Assembly: GCF_947500125.1 (NCBI RefSeq)
Contig: NZ_CANMRA010000016.1
Span: forward strand, 1-64,000
Reading direction: 5' to 3'
Source: an uncultured Kocuria sp.
GTDB taxonomy: Bacteria; Actinomycetota; Actinomycetes; Actinomycetales; Micrococcaceae
DNA: 64,000 nt
Below the pieces are notes generated by a model. It saw only the letters and a program-made list of their open reading frames with translations. It was not told the origin of the DNA and made no database searches. A program made the translations under genes and the position numbers. Of the stretch, positions 55,121 through 64,000 are shown in pieces (position 1 is the stretch's first letter; the number at the start of each line of letters is the position of its first letter).

Positions 55121-55467
55121 CCGACAAGCCGGAGCGTCCCGCCTCATTGCAGCGCCGCCGGCCGCGCCCGGCCCCGGATGAGCACATCGACCCGGTCGAC
55201 TACACACCCCCACGCACCACGACACCCCAGCCCGCGACGCAGGAGGTGTCGTCCCCGCCGCTGCAAGCGACACCGGCGGCGGAACCCCCGTCGGCCGCGC
55301 CTAAGCGCGGGCGTGGCCGGCCTCGTCGCGAGCCCACGATCCAGCTGGGTGTGCGGGTGGCCCAGGACGTCTCCGATCTGATCGAGGAGCTCACCGAGCA
55401 CGACGGCACAGCGAGAGCGGTGATCGAGAACGCGGTGCGCGCCTACGCCCAACAGATCAACCGGTAG
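55117..55467 (+). CDS. Small ParB-like/RHH partner of ParA
   Basis: ATGA-coupled; RGRGRPRREPTIQLGVRVAQDVSDLIEELTEHDGTARAVIENAVRAYAQ RHH-like C-terminus. Confidence 0.7.
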   Translation: MTDKPERPASLQRRRPRPAPDEHIDPVDYTPPRTTTPQPATQEVSSPPLQATPAAEPPSAAPKRGRGRPRREPTIQLGVRVAQDVSDLIEELTEHDGTARAVIENAVRAYAQQINR

Positions 55468-55936
55468 TACCCGGACCCCCGATAGGGGGGTGCGGATGCG
55501 GGCGGCTTTCCCCTGGTCGGCGAGGAAGGAACCCGGCTCACCGTTGGTGGTGGGCCGGGTTCTCTTCTTCTGGGGACAGGCGGCGGGATGGGGCGAGTGG
55601 TCCCGGGGGTCTTTGATCGATGCGGATGCCCGCCTCCTTCCGCAAGGAGCCAGGGCCAACCCCCAGTAGGATCCGGTCTCGGGGGCCAAAGGGACGACCA
55701 GCGCTGTCCGATCTGGACGCGGGGCGTCCCGGCGGCCTCGTTCCGGGCAAGGACCGTCAGCCTGTCACCGGCTTTTCACCGTGCGGAGGGGACCACGGTG
55801 AGGGCCCCCGGTACTCGACCCCTGCCCCGAGACGTTCCGCTTCGATGTCGCAGCGGTGGCCCGCAAGCGCCAGCCTCTGCTGTCGCAGATCACCTGGACA
55901 GGCTCGAGGGGCGTGTCCAGGTGGGGGAGTGGGTAC

Positions 55937-56266
55937 CTACTGGGCGGCGTAGTAGGCGTCCTTGATGGACTGATGAATACGGCCGCGGTCGGAGATCTGG
56001 TGGCCGTTCTCCTTGGCCCATGCCCGGATCTTCGCCGTCTCCGGGTTACCACCGGAGGAGGAACGGGACCCGGTGACCCGGGCGGACTTGCCCTGGGCCC
56101 GCCGGCCGGAGGCGGCGTAAGGGCGCAGGGCCTCCCGCAACTTCTCCGCGTTAGCTGCCGACAGGTCGATCTCGTACTGCCGGCCGTCCAGGCCGAACTG
56201 GAAGGTCTCATCAGCAGGACCACCCTCGAGGTCGTCCTCCAGAATGATCTGCACGCTCTGGGCCAT
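55937..56266 (-). CDS. lsr2: Lsr2-family nucleoid-associated xenogeneic silencer
   Basis: MAQSVQIILEDDLEGGPADETFQFGLDGRQYEIDLSAANAEKLREALRPY...IRAWAKENGHQISDRGRIHQSIKDAYYAAQ. Confidence 0.93.
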   Translation of the reverse strand: MAQSVQIILEDDLEGGPADETFQFGLDGRQYEIDLSAANAEKLREALRPYAASGRRAQGKSARVTGSRSSSGGNPETAKIRAWAKENGHQISDRGRIHQSIKDAYYAAQ

Positions 56267-56672
56267 CACAGCACCTTTCCCTTGATCTCATCGTGTCTTG
56301 CGCTGGAATACGCTCACAGTCAGTAACCCCGGCACCGACCTAATTGCATACATGCTCTCTGGAGGGGGCAGCAGAGTCCCCGAAGTTCTAAGTCGGTAGC
56401 TCGAGAAACCTGATCCGCTTCTTCCGGCACCCTTCCACGATCATCACACAGCGAATCCATCCGCCGACCACCGTGATGACGTAGCATGCCACCTCATTGG
56501 CGAAGAACTCTGGTCGACACGTTGGGCACGATTTCAAGCAACCGGGACACCCCATGGAGTATCCACCCTAGCTTACGGATCAATGTCGATTCAGGACGCT
56601 TCACCGAGTCGCAAAGGTCTCAGACTTGCTCTGCGGTACCGTTGCCCAAAGCCTACCCGTAGGAGTACCGGA

Positions 56673-57614
56673 TTGACTGCCGCCGAGGAAGAGTTTGACC
56701 TCAAGACCGCGTTCGCTGAGCTGGTACAGGGAGACTGGTCGCGCTTTGATCACCTACTGCATGAGCCAGTCGAACCGCAGGTTATCGCCGACACTAAGGC
56801 CACGATTCGATGCCATTACTTGGCTAGTGACCCATCAGGGAACCCCAGGGTTAAGCCACTGGCCCGACAGCTCTCCAAGCAAATTCTACGTTTTTGCACA
56901 CCCAGAAGCAGGCTCAACTCAATCAAGTCTATCGATGATGAACTTGAGCGGGATGAGGCGATGACCGAGGCAGTTTTGAACGCAAGGCGTCTTTTCACCA
57001 CCAAGCAAGAAAATACCGGCGAAGGTGGTGAACTTCTCCTATACATTCTTCTTGAAAGACATCTCCAAGTTCCACAAATCCTCAGCAAGCTTTCACTGAA
57101 GACAAATACGCAAGTGCAAGTGCACGGGTCCGATGGTATTCACGCCAAGTTGGAGGAGGACCATACGCTGGGGCTTTACTGGGGCGAATCTAAAATCTAC
57201 AAAAATTATACGAGTGCTTTTGCAGACTGCTTCAATAGCAGTGCCCCATTCCTCATTGGATCAGCTGATACGCAAGACCTCTTTCTGATCAAAGAGTACG
57301 CAGACTTAGGCGATTTAAACTTACGTCATGCCATTTTAGATTACTTTGATGAGGCTCATCCCAAGTCTCAAAAACTCGATGTACGCGCTGCATGTCTTAT
57401 TGGATTTTCTGTAGACGAGTATCCAGTTCTTCCAGCCGATATAGAAGCAGCGCGTATTGCTATTCAAAACGACCTCACTAAATGGAGTGCTAACATACTG
57501 GGGCATATCCAAAAGCATGGTATTTCAAACTATCAAGTTGAAGTATTTTTGATTCCTCTGCCTAACGAAATCGAGTTTCGCGATTCGATCAGGATCGCCC
57601 TTAGTGAATCCTAA
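56673..57614 (+). CDS. hamA: Hachiman HamA (DUF1837 nuclease effector)
   Basis: GEGGELLLYILLE...VQVHGSDGIHAKLEEDHTLGLYWGESKIYKN: helix, D and ExK pattern of a PD-(D/E)xK/DUF1837 nuclease; paired with a HamB-like helicase. Possible TTG start at 56673 with AGGAG; ORF open from ATG 56583. Confidence 0.85.
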   Translation: MTAAEEEFDLKTAFAELVQGDWSRFDHLLHEPVEPQVIADTKATIRCHYLASDPSGNPRVKPLARQLSKQILRFCTPRSRLNSIKSIDDELERDEAMTEAVLNARRLFTTKQENTGEGGELLLYILLERHLQVPQILSKLSLKTNTQVQVHGSDGIHAKLEEDHTLGLYWGESKIYKNYTSAFADCFNSSAPFLIGSADTQDLFLIKEYADLGDLNLRHAILDYFDEAHPKSQKLDVRAACLIGFSVDEYPVLPADIEAARIAIQNDLTKWSANILGHIQKHGISNYQVEVFLIPLPNEIEFRDSIRIALSES

Positions 57615-60171
57615 CGATTTTGTTGCCAAGACGCTTGAGCGTCCAGGCGTACGTAGCGCTGTTGATTACTCGGTTCGAACCTCATTGCTCAACTCAATCC
57701 CCGTGATCGACGGCGAGAGGCCTCCAGAACCTAATTGGCGATTCGCTCTTCTGTGTGCTAGTGCCATGACCGATTTGTTGGAAAGCGAAGCCGCACAACA
57801 AGCCATCCTACGCATCGCTCAAGGGTGCCTTATCTCTCCAGTATCCACCGACGTGGAACGCGAGGGCGCTGAATCACTTCTCCGACGTATGGGCAACAGC
57901 CGCGCCATTGGGTTGGCCAAAAGTCGAGGGCTATTAGCTGCCGACGACGCCGTGCGGGTGCCATTGGATTTGCAATGGGAGATTGCAGCCAAGGAGCAAT
58001 CCTTTTCCATTGACTTTGGTGACGGCCAGTCCTTCCTGGCAAATCCGTTCCAGCGACGCTTCTGGGAAGCGGCAGAGAATAGTTCATGGGTAAGTGTTTC
58101 CGCTCCTACGTCCTCTGGAAAAAGCTTTATTCTCCGTAAATGGGTCGAACGAAAAATCGCTGGTGCGAATCCATGTCGCGTTGTTTTTTTGACGCCTACA
58201 CGCGCACTTGTTGAGGAAACTGGAACTGCTTTTCGTGAATCCCTCCCTTCTGACGTACCAGTCATTACACTTCCCTGGGATGCAGAAGTCCTCAAAAACG
58301 ACAAAGAACTATATGTCCTAACCCAGGAACGCCTTCATCTAATACAACAGTTTAAGTCTGGCTTTTCATTTGACTTCTTAGTTGTTGATGAAGCCCAAAA
58401 GGTGGGTGATGATTCGCGCGGCATTATTTTGAGCGAAGTGATTGACGAGGCAGTATCTCGCAATCCATTGCTTCATGTCGTCTTCGCCAGTCCGATGGCG
58501 TCCAATCCTGAAATCCTACTGGAGGGAAGGCCTGGGAATACCTCGGCACAGGCACTTGTTGATGGAACTTGCACTGTCAACCAAACTTTGCTCTATGTCA
58601 ATCAAGTGCCCCGTAATACGCGATCATATGAGGTTCGGGTTGCTAATGGGGGGAAGAGCTACGCCGCAGGCAAGGTACACCTCTCCAATCGCCCAACAAC
58701 ACTTGCGATGAAGTTCGCCTTGATCGCTCTCGCAATGGGCGAAGACAGCACTGGCAATCTAATTTATGCTAACGGCCGAGCGTCTGCTGAAAAGATGGCA
58801 AGCCTCATTTCCCATTACCGACCCAAACAGGAATTGGATGCGTTTACCAAGCAACGCATTAATGACGCCGTTTCCTACGTCTCCGCGGCAATCCACCCGA
58901 AGTTTGCCCTATGTACCACCCTTAGAAAGGGCTCGGCTTTCCACTATGGCTCTATGCCCCTGCATGTCAAGGAGCTTGTAGAGGGCCTTTTCAAGGACGG
59001 TATTGTAAAGTACTTGACCTGTACGTCGACTCTACTGGAGGGCGTGAACCTTCCTTGTACCAATATCTTTGTTCGTGCTCCCAAGAAGGGTGACCAGAAG
59101 ATGAATGAAGCAGACTTCTGGAACTTGGCTGGGCGCGCGGGCCGCTGGGGCAACGAATTTCAAGGAAATGTTGTATGTATTGACACAGAAAAGGGAGGAT
59201 GGGGGGCCGTGCCCACGGCTCGCACGCGTCAAATTATTCAACGAGCGGCCGATTTAACTGATGTTGGCGTCACCGATCTTGAAAGTTTTGTTGATTGGAC
59301 TATCTCTGAGCCTAGTCGGCCTGCCGATGCGGTCGAAGAGACCTTACTCAGTTTTTTGAGTTCACGTTCTATGGCCAACCGCACGCCCTCTGAGATTTTC
59401 GGGGTTCGTACCTCTGACGCCCTGGCAGATCGTGCTCAGCAGGCTGTTGCACGCGCTCTAACTGACGTGAATGTTCCACGTTTCGTAATTGCTCGCCATG
59501 CGGGAATTAGCCCCACGCGCATCCAGGCGCTTGTAGATTTTTTCCGGAATCAGAATGACCTTGAGTCCTTCGTGTTACCCACTCCGGAAAGCGATGACGC
59601 CTATGAGGCGTACAAGTCTGCTCTTGACTTGGTTGCGGTGACGTTGGGCGGTCCATGTGGAAATGACGGTCGGCGCTTTTCCTTATCGCGACTCATTGTG
59701 CGATGGATGAAAGGTGTACCCATGAGCAGAATCATTGATGATCGATACGCTTACCGCAACTCTCAGGGGACGGCCGACTGGTCCAGCGTTATCCGAGATG
59801 TAATGAAAGATGTGGAGGATTTTTGCAGATTTCATGCTCCTAAATACCTCGCCTGCTATGCAGATGCCCTCGAAGTCGCCGCAGGCCGTCCCATGGGCGA
59901 GCAGTCTGCTGAGGCCGTGACTATGATGCTGGAGTTGGGGGTTCCTCGTACAACCGACATGTCACTTATTGGGTTGGGCTTGTCTCGTGCAACCACAATT
60001 GCAATTGGTGAACTTCAGCGCGATGGGGAGCTCGACCGAGCTGCTGTTCAGGATTGGATTGTCTCCGTGGACTGGGAAACAGCTCCTGTGGCTCGCTATG
60101 CGGCTCAGGAAGTGCTGCGTCTCCTAGAAGGTTTTGACAGTCAGTGGGGTTCCGCGGCCGTCGGAGATTGA
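57604..60171 (+). CDS. hamB: Hachiman HamB (SF2 DEAD/DEAH-type helicase)
   Basis: Walker A APTSSGKSF, FLTPTRALVEE, VVDEAQKV, CTSTLLEGVNLP, FWNLAGRAGRWG; GTG start overlaps the hamA stop. Confidence 0.87.
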   Translation: MNPNDFVAKTLERPGVRSAVDYSVRTSLLNSIPVIDGERPPEPNWRFALLCASAMTDLLESEAAQQAILRIAQGCLISPVSTDVEREGAESLLRRMGNSRAIGLAKSRGLLAADDAVRVPLDLQWEIAAKEQSFSIDFGDGQSFLANPFQRRFWEAAENSSWVSVSAPTSSGKSFILRKWVERKIAGANPCRVVFLTPTRALVEETGTAFRESLPSDVPVITLPWDAEVLKNDKELYVLTQERLHLIQQFKSGFSFDFLVVDEAQKVGDDSRGIILSEVIDEAVSRNPLLHVVFASPMASNPEILLEGRPGNTSAQALVDGTCTVNQTLLYVNQVPRNTRSYEVRVANGGKSYAAGKVHLSNRPTTLAMKFALIALAMGEDSTGNLIYANGRASAEKMASLISHYRPKQELDAFTKQRINDAVSYVSAAIHPKFALCTTLRKGSAFHYGSMPLHVKELVEGLFKDGIVKYLTCTSTLLEGVNLPCTNIFVRAPKKGDQKMNEADFWNLAGRAGRWGNEFQGNVVCIDTEKGGWGAVPTARTRQIIQRAADLTDVGVTDLESFVDWTISEPSRPADAVEETLLSFLSSRSMANRTPSEIFGVRTSDALADRAQQAVARALTDVNVPRFVIARHAGISPTRIQALVDFFRNQNDLESFVLPTPESDDAYEAYKSALDLVAVTLGGPCGNDGRRFSLSRLIVRWMKGVPMSRIIDDRYAYRNSQGTADWSSVIRDVMKDVEDFCRFHAPKYLACYADALEVAAGRPMGEQSAEAVTMMLELGVPRTTDMSLIGLGLSRATTIAIGELQRDGELDRAAVQDWIVSVDWETAPVARYAAQEVLRLLEGFDSQWGSAAVGD

Positions 60172-60300
60172 GGTTGTCTCGGCATCGGGGGTGGAGAGGT
60201 CGGGCCCGTAGATTTTGCCGTCGAGGCTGAACTGGATGGCGTCCTCGGCGGGGCCGCCGTTGAGATCGTCCTCGAGATGCGCTCCGACTTTCTGAGCCAT
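60124..60300 (-). pseudogene. Truncated second Lsr2-like gene (N-terminal ~41 codons only)
   Basis: Own translation: MAQKVGAHLEDDLNGGPAEDAIQFSLDGKIYGPDLSTPDAE|TTSISDGRGTPLTVKTF*. Lsr2 similarity stops ~6 bp outside the hamB stop; 58-aa ORF, below the track cutoff. Confidence 0.85.
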
Positions 60301-60339
60301 GGGCGGTGTGTCTTTCGGTATCCGGGTGGGGGATTGGGG

Positions 60340-60795
60340 TCAGGGGTGGTCGGGGGCGTCGTCGGTGGGCACATCGTCGGCAGATGCCTCTGCTGGATCC
60401 GCCAAAGCCATGGTCTTCGCGCGGTTGCCGGTGATCACGGTGCCCTCTTCGGTGAGGTCCACGCAGAGCATGCCGTCCTCCATGAAGGGCTTCCATCGCC
60501 TGGTAGCGGTGGCGTCGATGCCGTAGTGCGCGGTGAAGGCGGTGGCCGAGACGATCGCCTGCCCGGGCCCGCGCTTGGACCCGTTCCGGACCGCGTAGGC
60601 ATGCGGGGAGGAGTCATCCGTGGCGCGCAGTGCCATGACCTGACGGTCGCGGTCGTAGAGTAGTTCCACCGTCTCGGCGTTGTCGACCAGATCGTGGGCG
60701 GCCTTGTTCAGCGAGATCACTCCGCGCTTCTGGATGGTCACGCTCGGCGCTTTGGCCAGCGGAGTCATCCTCTTGTTGAACACCTCGAACGGCAT
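60340..60795 (-). CDS. Conserved hypothetical protein preceding truncated lsr2
   Basis: MPFEVFNKRMTPLAKAPSVTIQKRGVISLNKAAHDLVDNAETVELLYDRDRQVMALRA; complete ORF. Confidence 0.65.
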   Translation of the reverse strand: MPFEVFNKRMTPLAKAPSVTIQKRGVISLNKAAHDLVDNAETVELLYDRDRQVMALRATDDSSPHAYAVRNGSKRGPGQAIVSATAFTAHYGIDATATRRWKPFMEDGMLCVDLTEEGTVITGNRAKTMALADPAEASADDVPTDDAPDHP

Positions 60796-61040
60796 CGTTC
60801 CTCCTATGGCTCATGACTGACAACAGTGAATTCCATCGTAACCATTGCACGCACTTGCCCGGCAGTCCTGTGCAACTCGTCGGGTGTGTCTTTGAAGGCA
60901 AGGGATGCGAGACGTCTCGTCCGTCGAATTTTGCGGTGGAGAACCTCTGCGGGTTTCCGCGGGTCGATGAGTCTTGCAACTATGTGCTTTATGTTTGCCC
61001 CTAGAATCAAATACTCAACGTTGGTTGCGAGACAGATGGG

Positions 61041-61640
61041 GTGGACGTGGGGAAGCTGATCGGGTACGCCCGAGTGTCGACGCGTCAGCAGGACGCGGAC
61101 CGTCAAGTGTCTGACCTCCTGGCCGCCGGCGTGCGGCGCGATGACCTCTACGTAGACAGTGGAGTGTCTGGAGGCCGTGCGTCGCGTCCTGCCTTCGACA
61201 AAGCGGTGGCCGCGCTCGAGGACGGCGACACGTTGGTGATCACGACGCTGGACCGGTTGGGGCGGTCGACGCAGAACATGCTGGTCTTCGCCGAAGCGCT
61301 GCGCGGGAGAGGCGCCGGTCTGCGGGTGCTGAACCTCGGTGGGGGAGACGTGGACACCCACACTCCGATGGGCTCGATGGTGTTCACCGTCATGGCGGCC
61401 CTGGCGCAGATGGAGCTGGAGATCAAGCGGGAGCGGATCACTGACTCGGTGGCCAAGCGCCGGGCCGCCGGCAAGGACCTCGGTGGGCGGCGTCAGACCT
61501 TCACCGACTCCCAGATCCGCAACGCGCTGCGGCTGATCGACACGGGGGAGCCGGCCACTCAGGTCGCCCGGGACCTCGGGATGTCCAGGGCCACCCTCTA
61601 CCGGCGGATTCGGGAACTCCCGCAAGCGACGACCATCTGA
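61041..61640 (+). CDS. Small serine recombinase (Tn3-type resolvase/invertase)
   Basis: LIGYARVSTRQQDADRQVSDL (catalytic Ser), TTLDRLGRSTQNML, C-terminal HTH ATQVARDLGMSRATLYRRI. Confidence 0.92.
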   Translation: MDVGKLIGYARVSTRQQDADRQVSDLLAAGVRRDDLYVDSGVSGGRASRPAFDKAVAALEDGDTLVITTLDRLGRSTQNMLVFAEALRGRGAGLRVLNLGGGDVDTHTPMGSMVFTVMAALAQMELEIKRERITDSVAKRRAAGKDLGGRRQTFTDSQIRNALRLIDTGEPATQVARDLGMSRATLYRRIRELPQATTI

Positions 61641-61804
61641 GACCGTCATCTCCTGTGGGCATCGTGATACGTATGCCGTTCGTGCCCGGGTGCGAGGCAG
61701 GGCCCGGTGGTCGATTGAGGTGCTTTCCGAATTCCGCTGACCAGTGCGGAAGGAGGGCGCGTGGCGCTCGACCTGACACCTGTCGATTTCTCTACGGTGG
61801 TGGC

Positions 61805-62287
61805 ATGGGAACCATTGTGTCTGCTCCTGCCGATCTGGTGGTGGCCACCAGCGACGGGATCGATGTGCGCTTCGCCGGCATCGACCTCGCTGCCAGCCTG
61901 TCTCCGCATGCGCAGGAGCCACCGGGTGGCCACGGCGTACGGATCAGCCTCGCCGCGGTGCGAGGGGCCGAGACCATGCGCCGGGACGGCCAGTTCCAGG
62001 CTGCCCGCCTGGCCTGGGCCCAACGACGGCAGGACAAGATGACCGAGGAGGAGCCGTTGCCGCTGATGCCGGGGTTCTCCGTTCTGGACCGGGTCGGGGT
62101 GGTGCTCAGCGATGAGCTCGGTACCGAGTACCGCTTGGTCGCCGGACAGGCGGCCGGGGACGGCACCGAGTGGGAGAGCGCCTGGGAGTTCGTGCCCCCG
62201 CCCCCGGAAGCGGCTGGGACGCTCCGACTCCAGTTCACCCTGGACGGGGCACCGACCGGCAAGACCTGCGAAGTCTGGGTCCAATAG
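61805..62287 (+). CDS. Hypothetical protein
   Basis: MGTIVSAPADLVVATSDGIDVRFAGIDLAASLSPHAQEPPGGHGVRISL; soluble protein composition. Confidence 0.5.
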   Translation: MGTIVSAPADLVVATSDGIDVRFAGIDLAASLSPHAQEPPGGHGVRISLAAVRGAETMRRDGQFQAARLAWAQRRQDKMTEEEPLPLMPGFSVLDRVGVVLSDELGTEYRLVAGQAAGDGTEWESAWEFVPPPPEAAGTLRLQFTLDGAPTGKTCEVWVQ

Positions 62288-62421
62288 ACCTCCGACGGCG
62301 CCCGTGAGCCGGGTGACCGTGCCCACGACCGCGTGTGTCGCGTCGTCGCGGTGGGATGACAGGCTTGGCCCCGCGACCTCAGGCGCAGGAACCACGAGCA
62401 CAGTTGGGGAAAGGAGCAGCG

Positions 62422-62766
62422 ATGGGCAGCCCGGACTATGCAGGGCTGGAGCGCCTGCTGCGGGAGCGCAACGAGATCGACTGGGTGATGGTCGCCAACG
62501 TGATGGACGATGCCACCGCCTACGGTCTGCCCGCCACCGAAGAGGGCGTCATTGATTACATCGTGGGGCTTCATGAGCAGGGCAAGATCCGTGTGGGCAT
62601 CTACGTCCATGGCACCTCGGAAGGATTCGTTCCGTGGGAGGAACCGATCCTCGACCTGCCGGTCCGCCTGCGGGCGGCCTTGGTGCTCACGGATTCCGAG
62701 GATCCCTTGGGGCCGGTGATGACTGTCATGTTCACGTTCATCGACGAGGATCCACCCCTTGCTTGA
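62422..62766 (+). CDS. Hypothetical protein
   Basis: AAGGAGCAGC Shine-Dalgarno then ATG; MGSPDYAGLERLLRERNEIDWVMVANVMDDATAYGLPATEEGVIDYIVGLHEQGKIRVG. Confidence 0.6.
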   Translation: MGSPDYAGLERLLRERNEIDWVMVANVMDDATAYGLPATEEGVIDYIVGLHEQGKIRVGIYVHGTSEGFVPWEEPILDLPVRLRAALVLTDSEDPLGPVMTVMFTFIDEDPPLA

Positions 62767-63079
62767 TCCCATGGAGGGCAAGGGATTCCTCTGCGGGCTC
62801 AGCTGGAGGGTATGGCGAGACTCCGGGGTCTGCTTCCTGCCTTTCTCTCGCCCTCTCAGACGAGACCCGTGAGTGCTCCTTGCCGACAGGTCGGCCATAG
62901 CGTGGGGCGACCTTACCTGGGGCCTCCATACGTACGGAAGGAGATCACTTGACGGCCGCGACGGCCTCATCCGGAGTTCAATCTTTGACCCACTGTGCTG
63001 CGGTTGAGGTTCATCTTCGAACATGCGGCCTGGTCAGCGGCAGCGCCGGTCTAAGGCGGGGCGTCCCTAGCATTGGGGC

Positions 63080-63568
63080 ATGCGCCTCCGAGAGACCAGC
63101 CCAGCCGATTTGGACGTCTTCCTGAGTTGGGTGCCCTCCGAGGCCGACATGGTGCTCTGGTCCGGGCGGACTTTCACGTGGCCGCTGGATCGGGGGCAGT
63201 TGGAGACCTATCTGCAGAATGATCAGCGCCGGTATTGGACCGGATTGGATCCCGACTCCGGGGATCCGGTCGGTCACGCCTCGTTGCTCATCGATGTCGA
63301 CGCACACATGATGCGGCTCGGGTGCATCCTCCTCGACCCGGACGCTCGAGGGCGCGGTCTGGGGCGGGGACTGATCGGCACAGCGGTGCGCACGGGCTTC
63401 GAGGTCACGGGGTTGCCGGTGATGAAGCTCGGTGTCTACGCGCACAATGTCTCCGCCCGGCGCGTGTACGAGAGCCTGGGGTTCCGGGAGACCGGGCGGG
63501 TGCGCAGCACCGAGGTGGGCGGCCAGCCCTGGCACGCCCTGGAGATGGAGCGGTCACGACCCAGCTGA
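63080..63568 (+). CDS. GNAT-family N-acetyltransferase
   Basis: LDPDARGRGLGRGLIGTAV acetyl-CoA motif and NVSARRVYESLGFRETGRVR. Confidence 0.88.
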   Translation: MRLRETSPADLDVFLSWVPSEADMVLWSGRTFTWPLDRGQLETYLQNDQRRYWTGLDPDSGDPVGHASLLIDVDAHMMRLGCILLDPDARGRGLGRGLIGTAVRTGFEVTGLPVMKLGVYAHNVSARRVYESLGFRETGRVRSTEVGGQPWHALEMERSRPS

Positions 63569-63677
63569 CCCCGCCCATGGGCGCCGGTCCTTTCCACCGG
63601 TGCTGAGAGCTGGCGCGAGGATGCGGCGTCGCGATGGGGACTCCGGTGGCGTACGCCGTCCTGTTGTCGGGGAGGCG

Positions 63678-64000
63678 CTAGAGAGCCTGCAGGTAGCGGG
63701 AGGTGTACCGCTGTTGGAGCCGCCGGTTGATCGGCGCCAGGGCGCGGGACCACCACGTGCCCTGCCGGGAGAAAGCGGTGATGGTCAACACGACGGCGTC
63801 GTCCTCCCGCCAATCGACGCAGAACCTCTCCTCGCCCTGCTCCGGGTGGCCCTGCAGGGTCCCGTAGGCGAAGCCCCGCCGGCGCTCCTCCTCCACGACG
63901 TAGACCACTTGGCAGCCGAAGGAGATCCGCAGCAGGTGCCGGCCCAGGCGCAGACGGACGCGGCTGCCCTGCTCGACGCGCGGTGTGGTGGCCTCGACGG
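63678..64000 (-). CDS. DUF1990-like protein (truncated by window edge)
   Basis: Frame open to the window end: VEATTPRVEQGSRVRLRLGRHLLRISFGCQVVYVVEEERRRGFAYGTLQGHPEQGEERFCVDW. Confidence 0.7.
   Translation of the reverse strand, partial: VEATTPRVEQGSRVRLRLGRHLLRISFGCQVVYVVEEERRRGFAYGTLQGHPEQGEERFCVDWREDDAVVLTITAFSRQGTWWSRALAPINRRLQQRYTSRYLQAL

Noticed and set aside
60804-61922. 372-aa - strand ORF opposite the resolvase, including tail KHIVARLIDPRKPAEVLHRKIRRTRRLASLAFKDTPDELHRTAGQVRAMV
   Set aside because: Mostly antisense to the serine recombinase. The ~65-aa tail in 60,804-61,010 looks protein-like but has no convincing start or family, so not annotated.
1-64000. rRNA/tRNA genes and tyrosine integrase/att sites
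   Set aside because: No recognisable tRNA, rRNA or phage-type integrase found by eye; tRNAscan or an att search would be needed to exclude them formally.

Overview
The window is high-GC actinobacterial DNA, Micrococcaceae-like by protein character (inference). It falls into three parts. (1) About 0-26 kb holds respiratory, copper, thiol and metal genes: ctaG, VKOR, ccsB-resB-tlpA, a cmtR-type ArsR regulator with a metal P-type ATPase and lspA, ccdA-cysK, copC, SURF1, a copD-ctaG fusion and mntR-mntH. It also holds a GH18 lipoprotein facing a CE4-GT2 fusion, plus decayed IS481 and IS3 fragments. (2) About 26.6-56 kb is a conjugative plasmid-type backbone: a methylase-helicase giant protein, MobC and relaxase, T4CP, VirB4-like, SCO6880-like and VirB6/TrbL-like proteins, a lytic transglycosylase-M23 protein, Rep, Fic with a VbhA-like antitoxin, KfrA, and ParA with a small partner. 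No tyrosine integrase was seen, so a plasmid or plasmid-derived segment is the simplest reading. (3) About 55.9-60.3 kb is a compositionally distinct, AT-richer two-gene cassette that I read as a Hachiman anti-phage system (hamA DUF1837 nuclease plus hamB SF2 helicase). It lies between an intact lsr2 and a truncated second lsr2-like N-terminus that is missing from the supplied ORF track. A serine resolvase and hypothetical genes follow. The strongest observations are the Hachiman cassette inserted at Lsr2 genes, the operator and centromere-like repeats near kfrA and parA, the hairpin over the rep start codon, and the pseudogene and relic structures.
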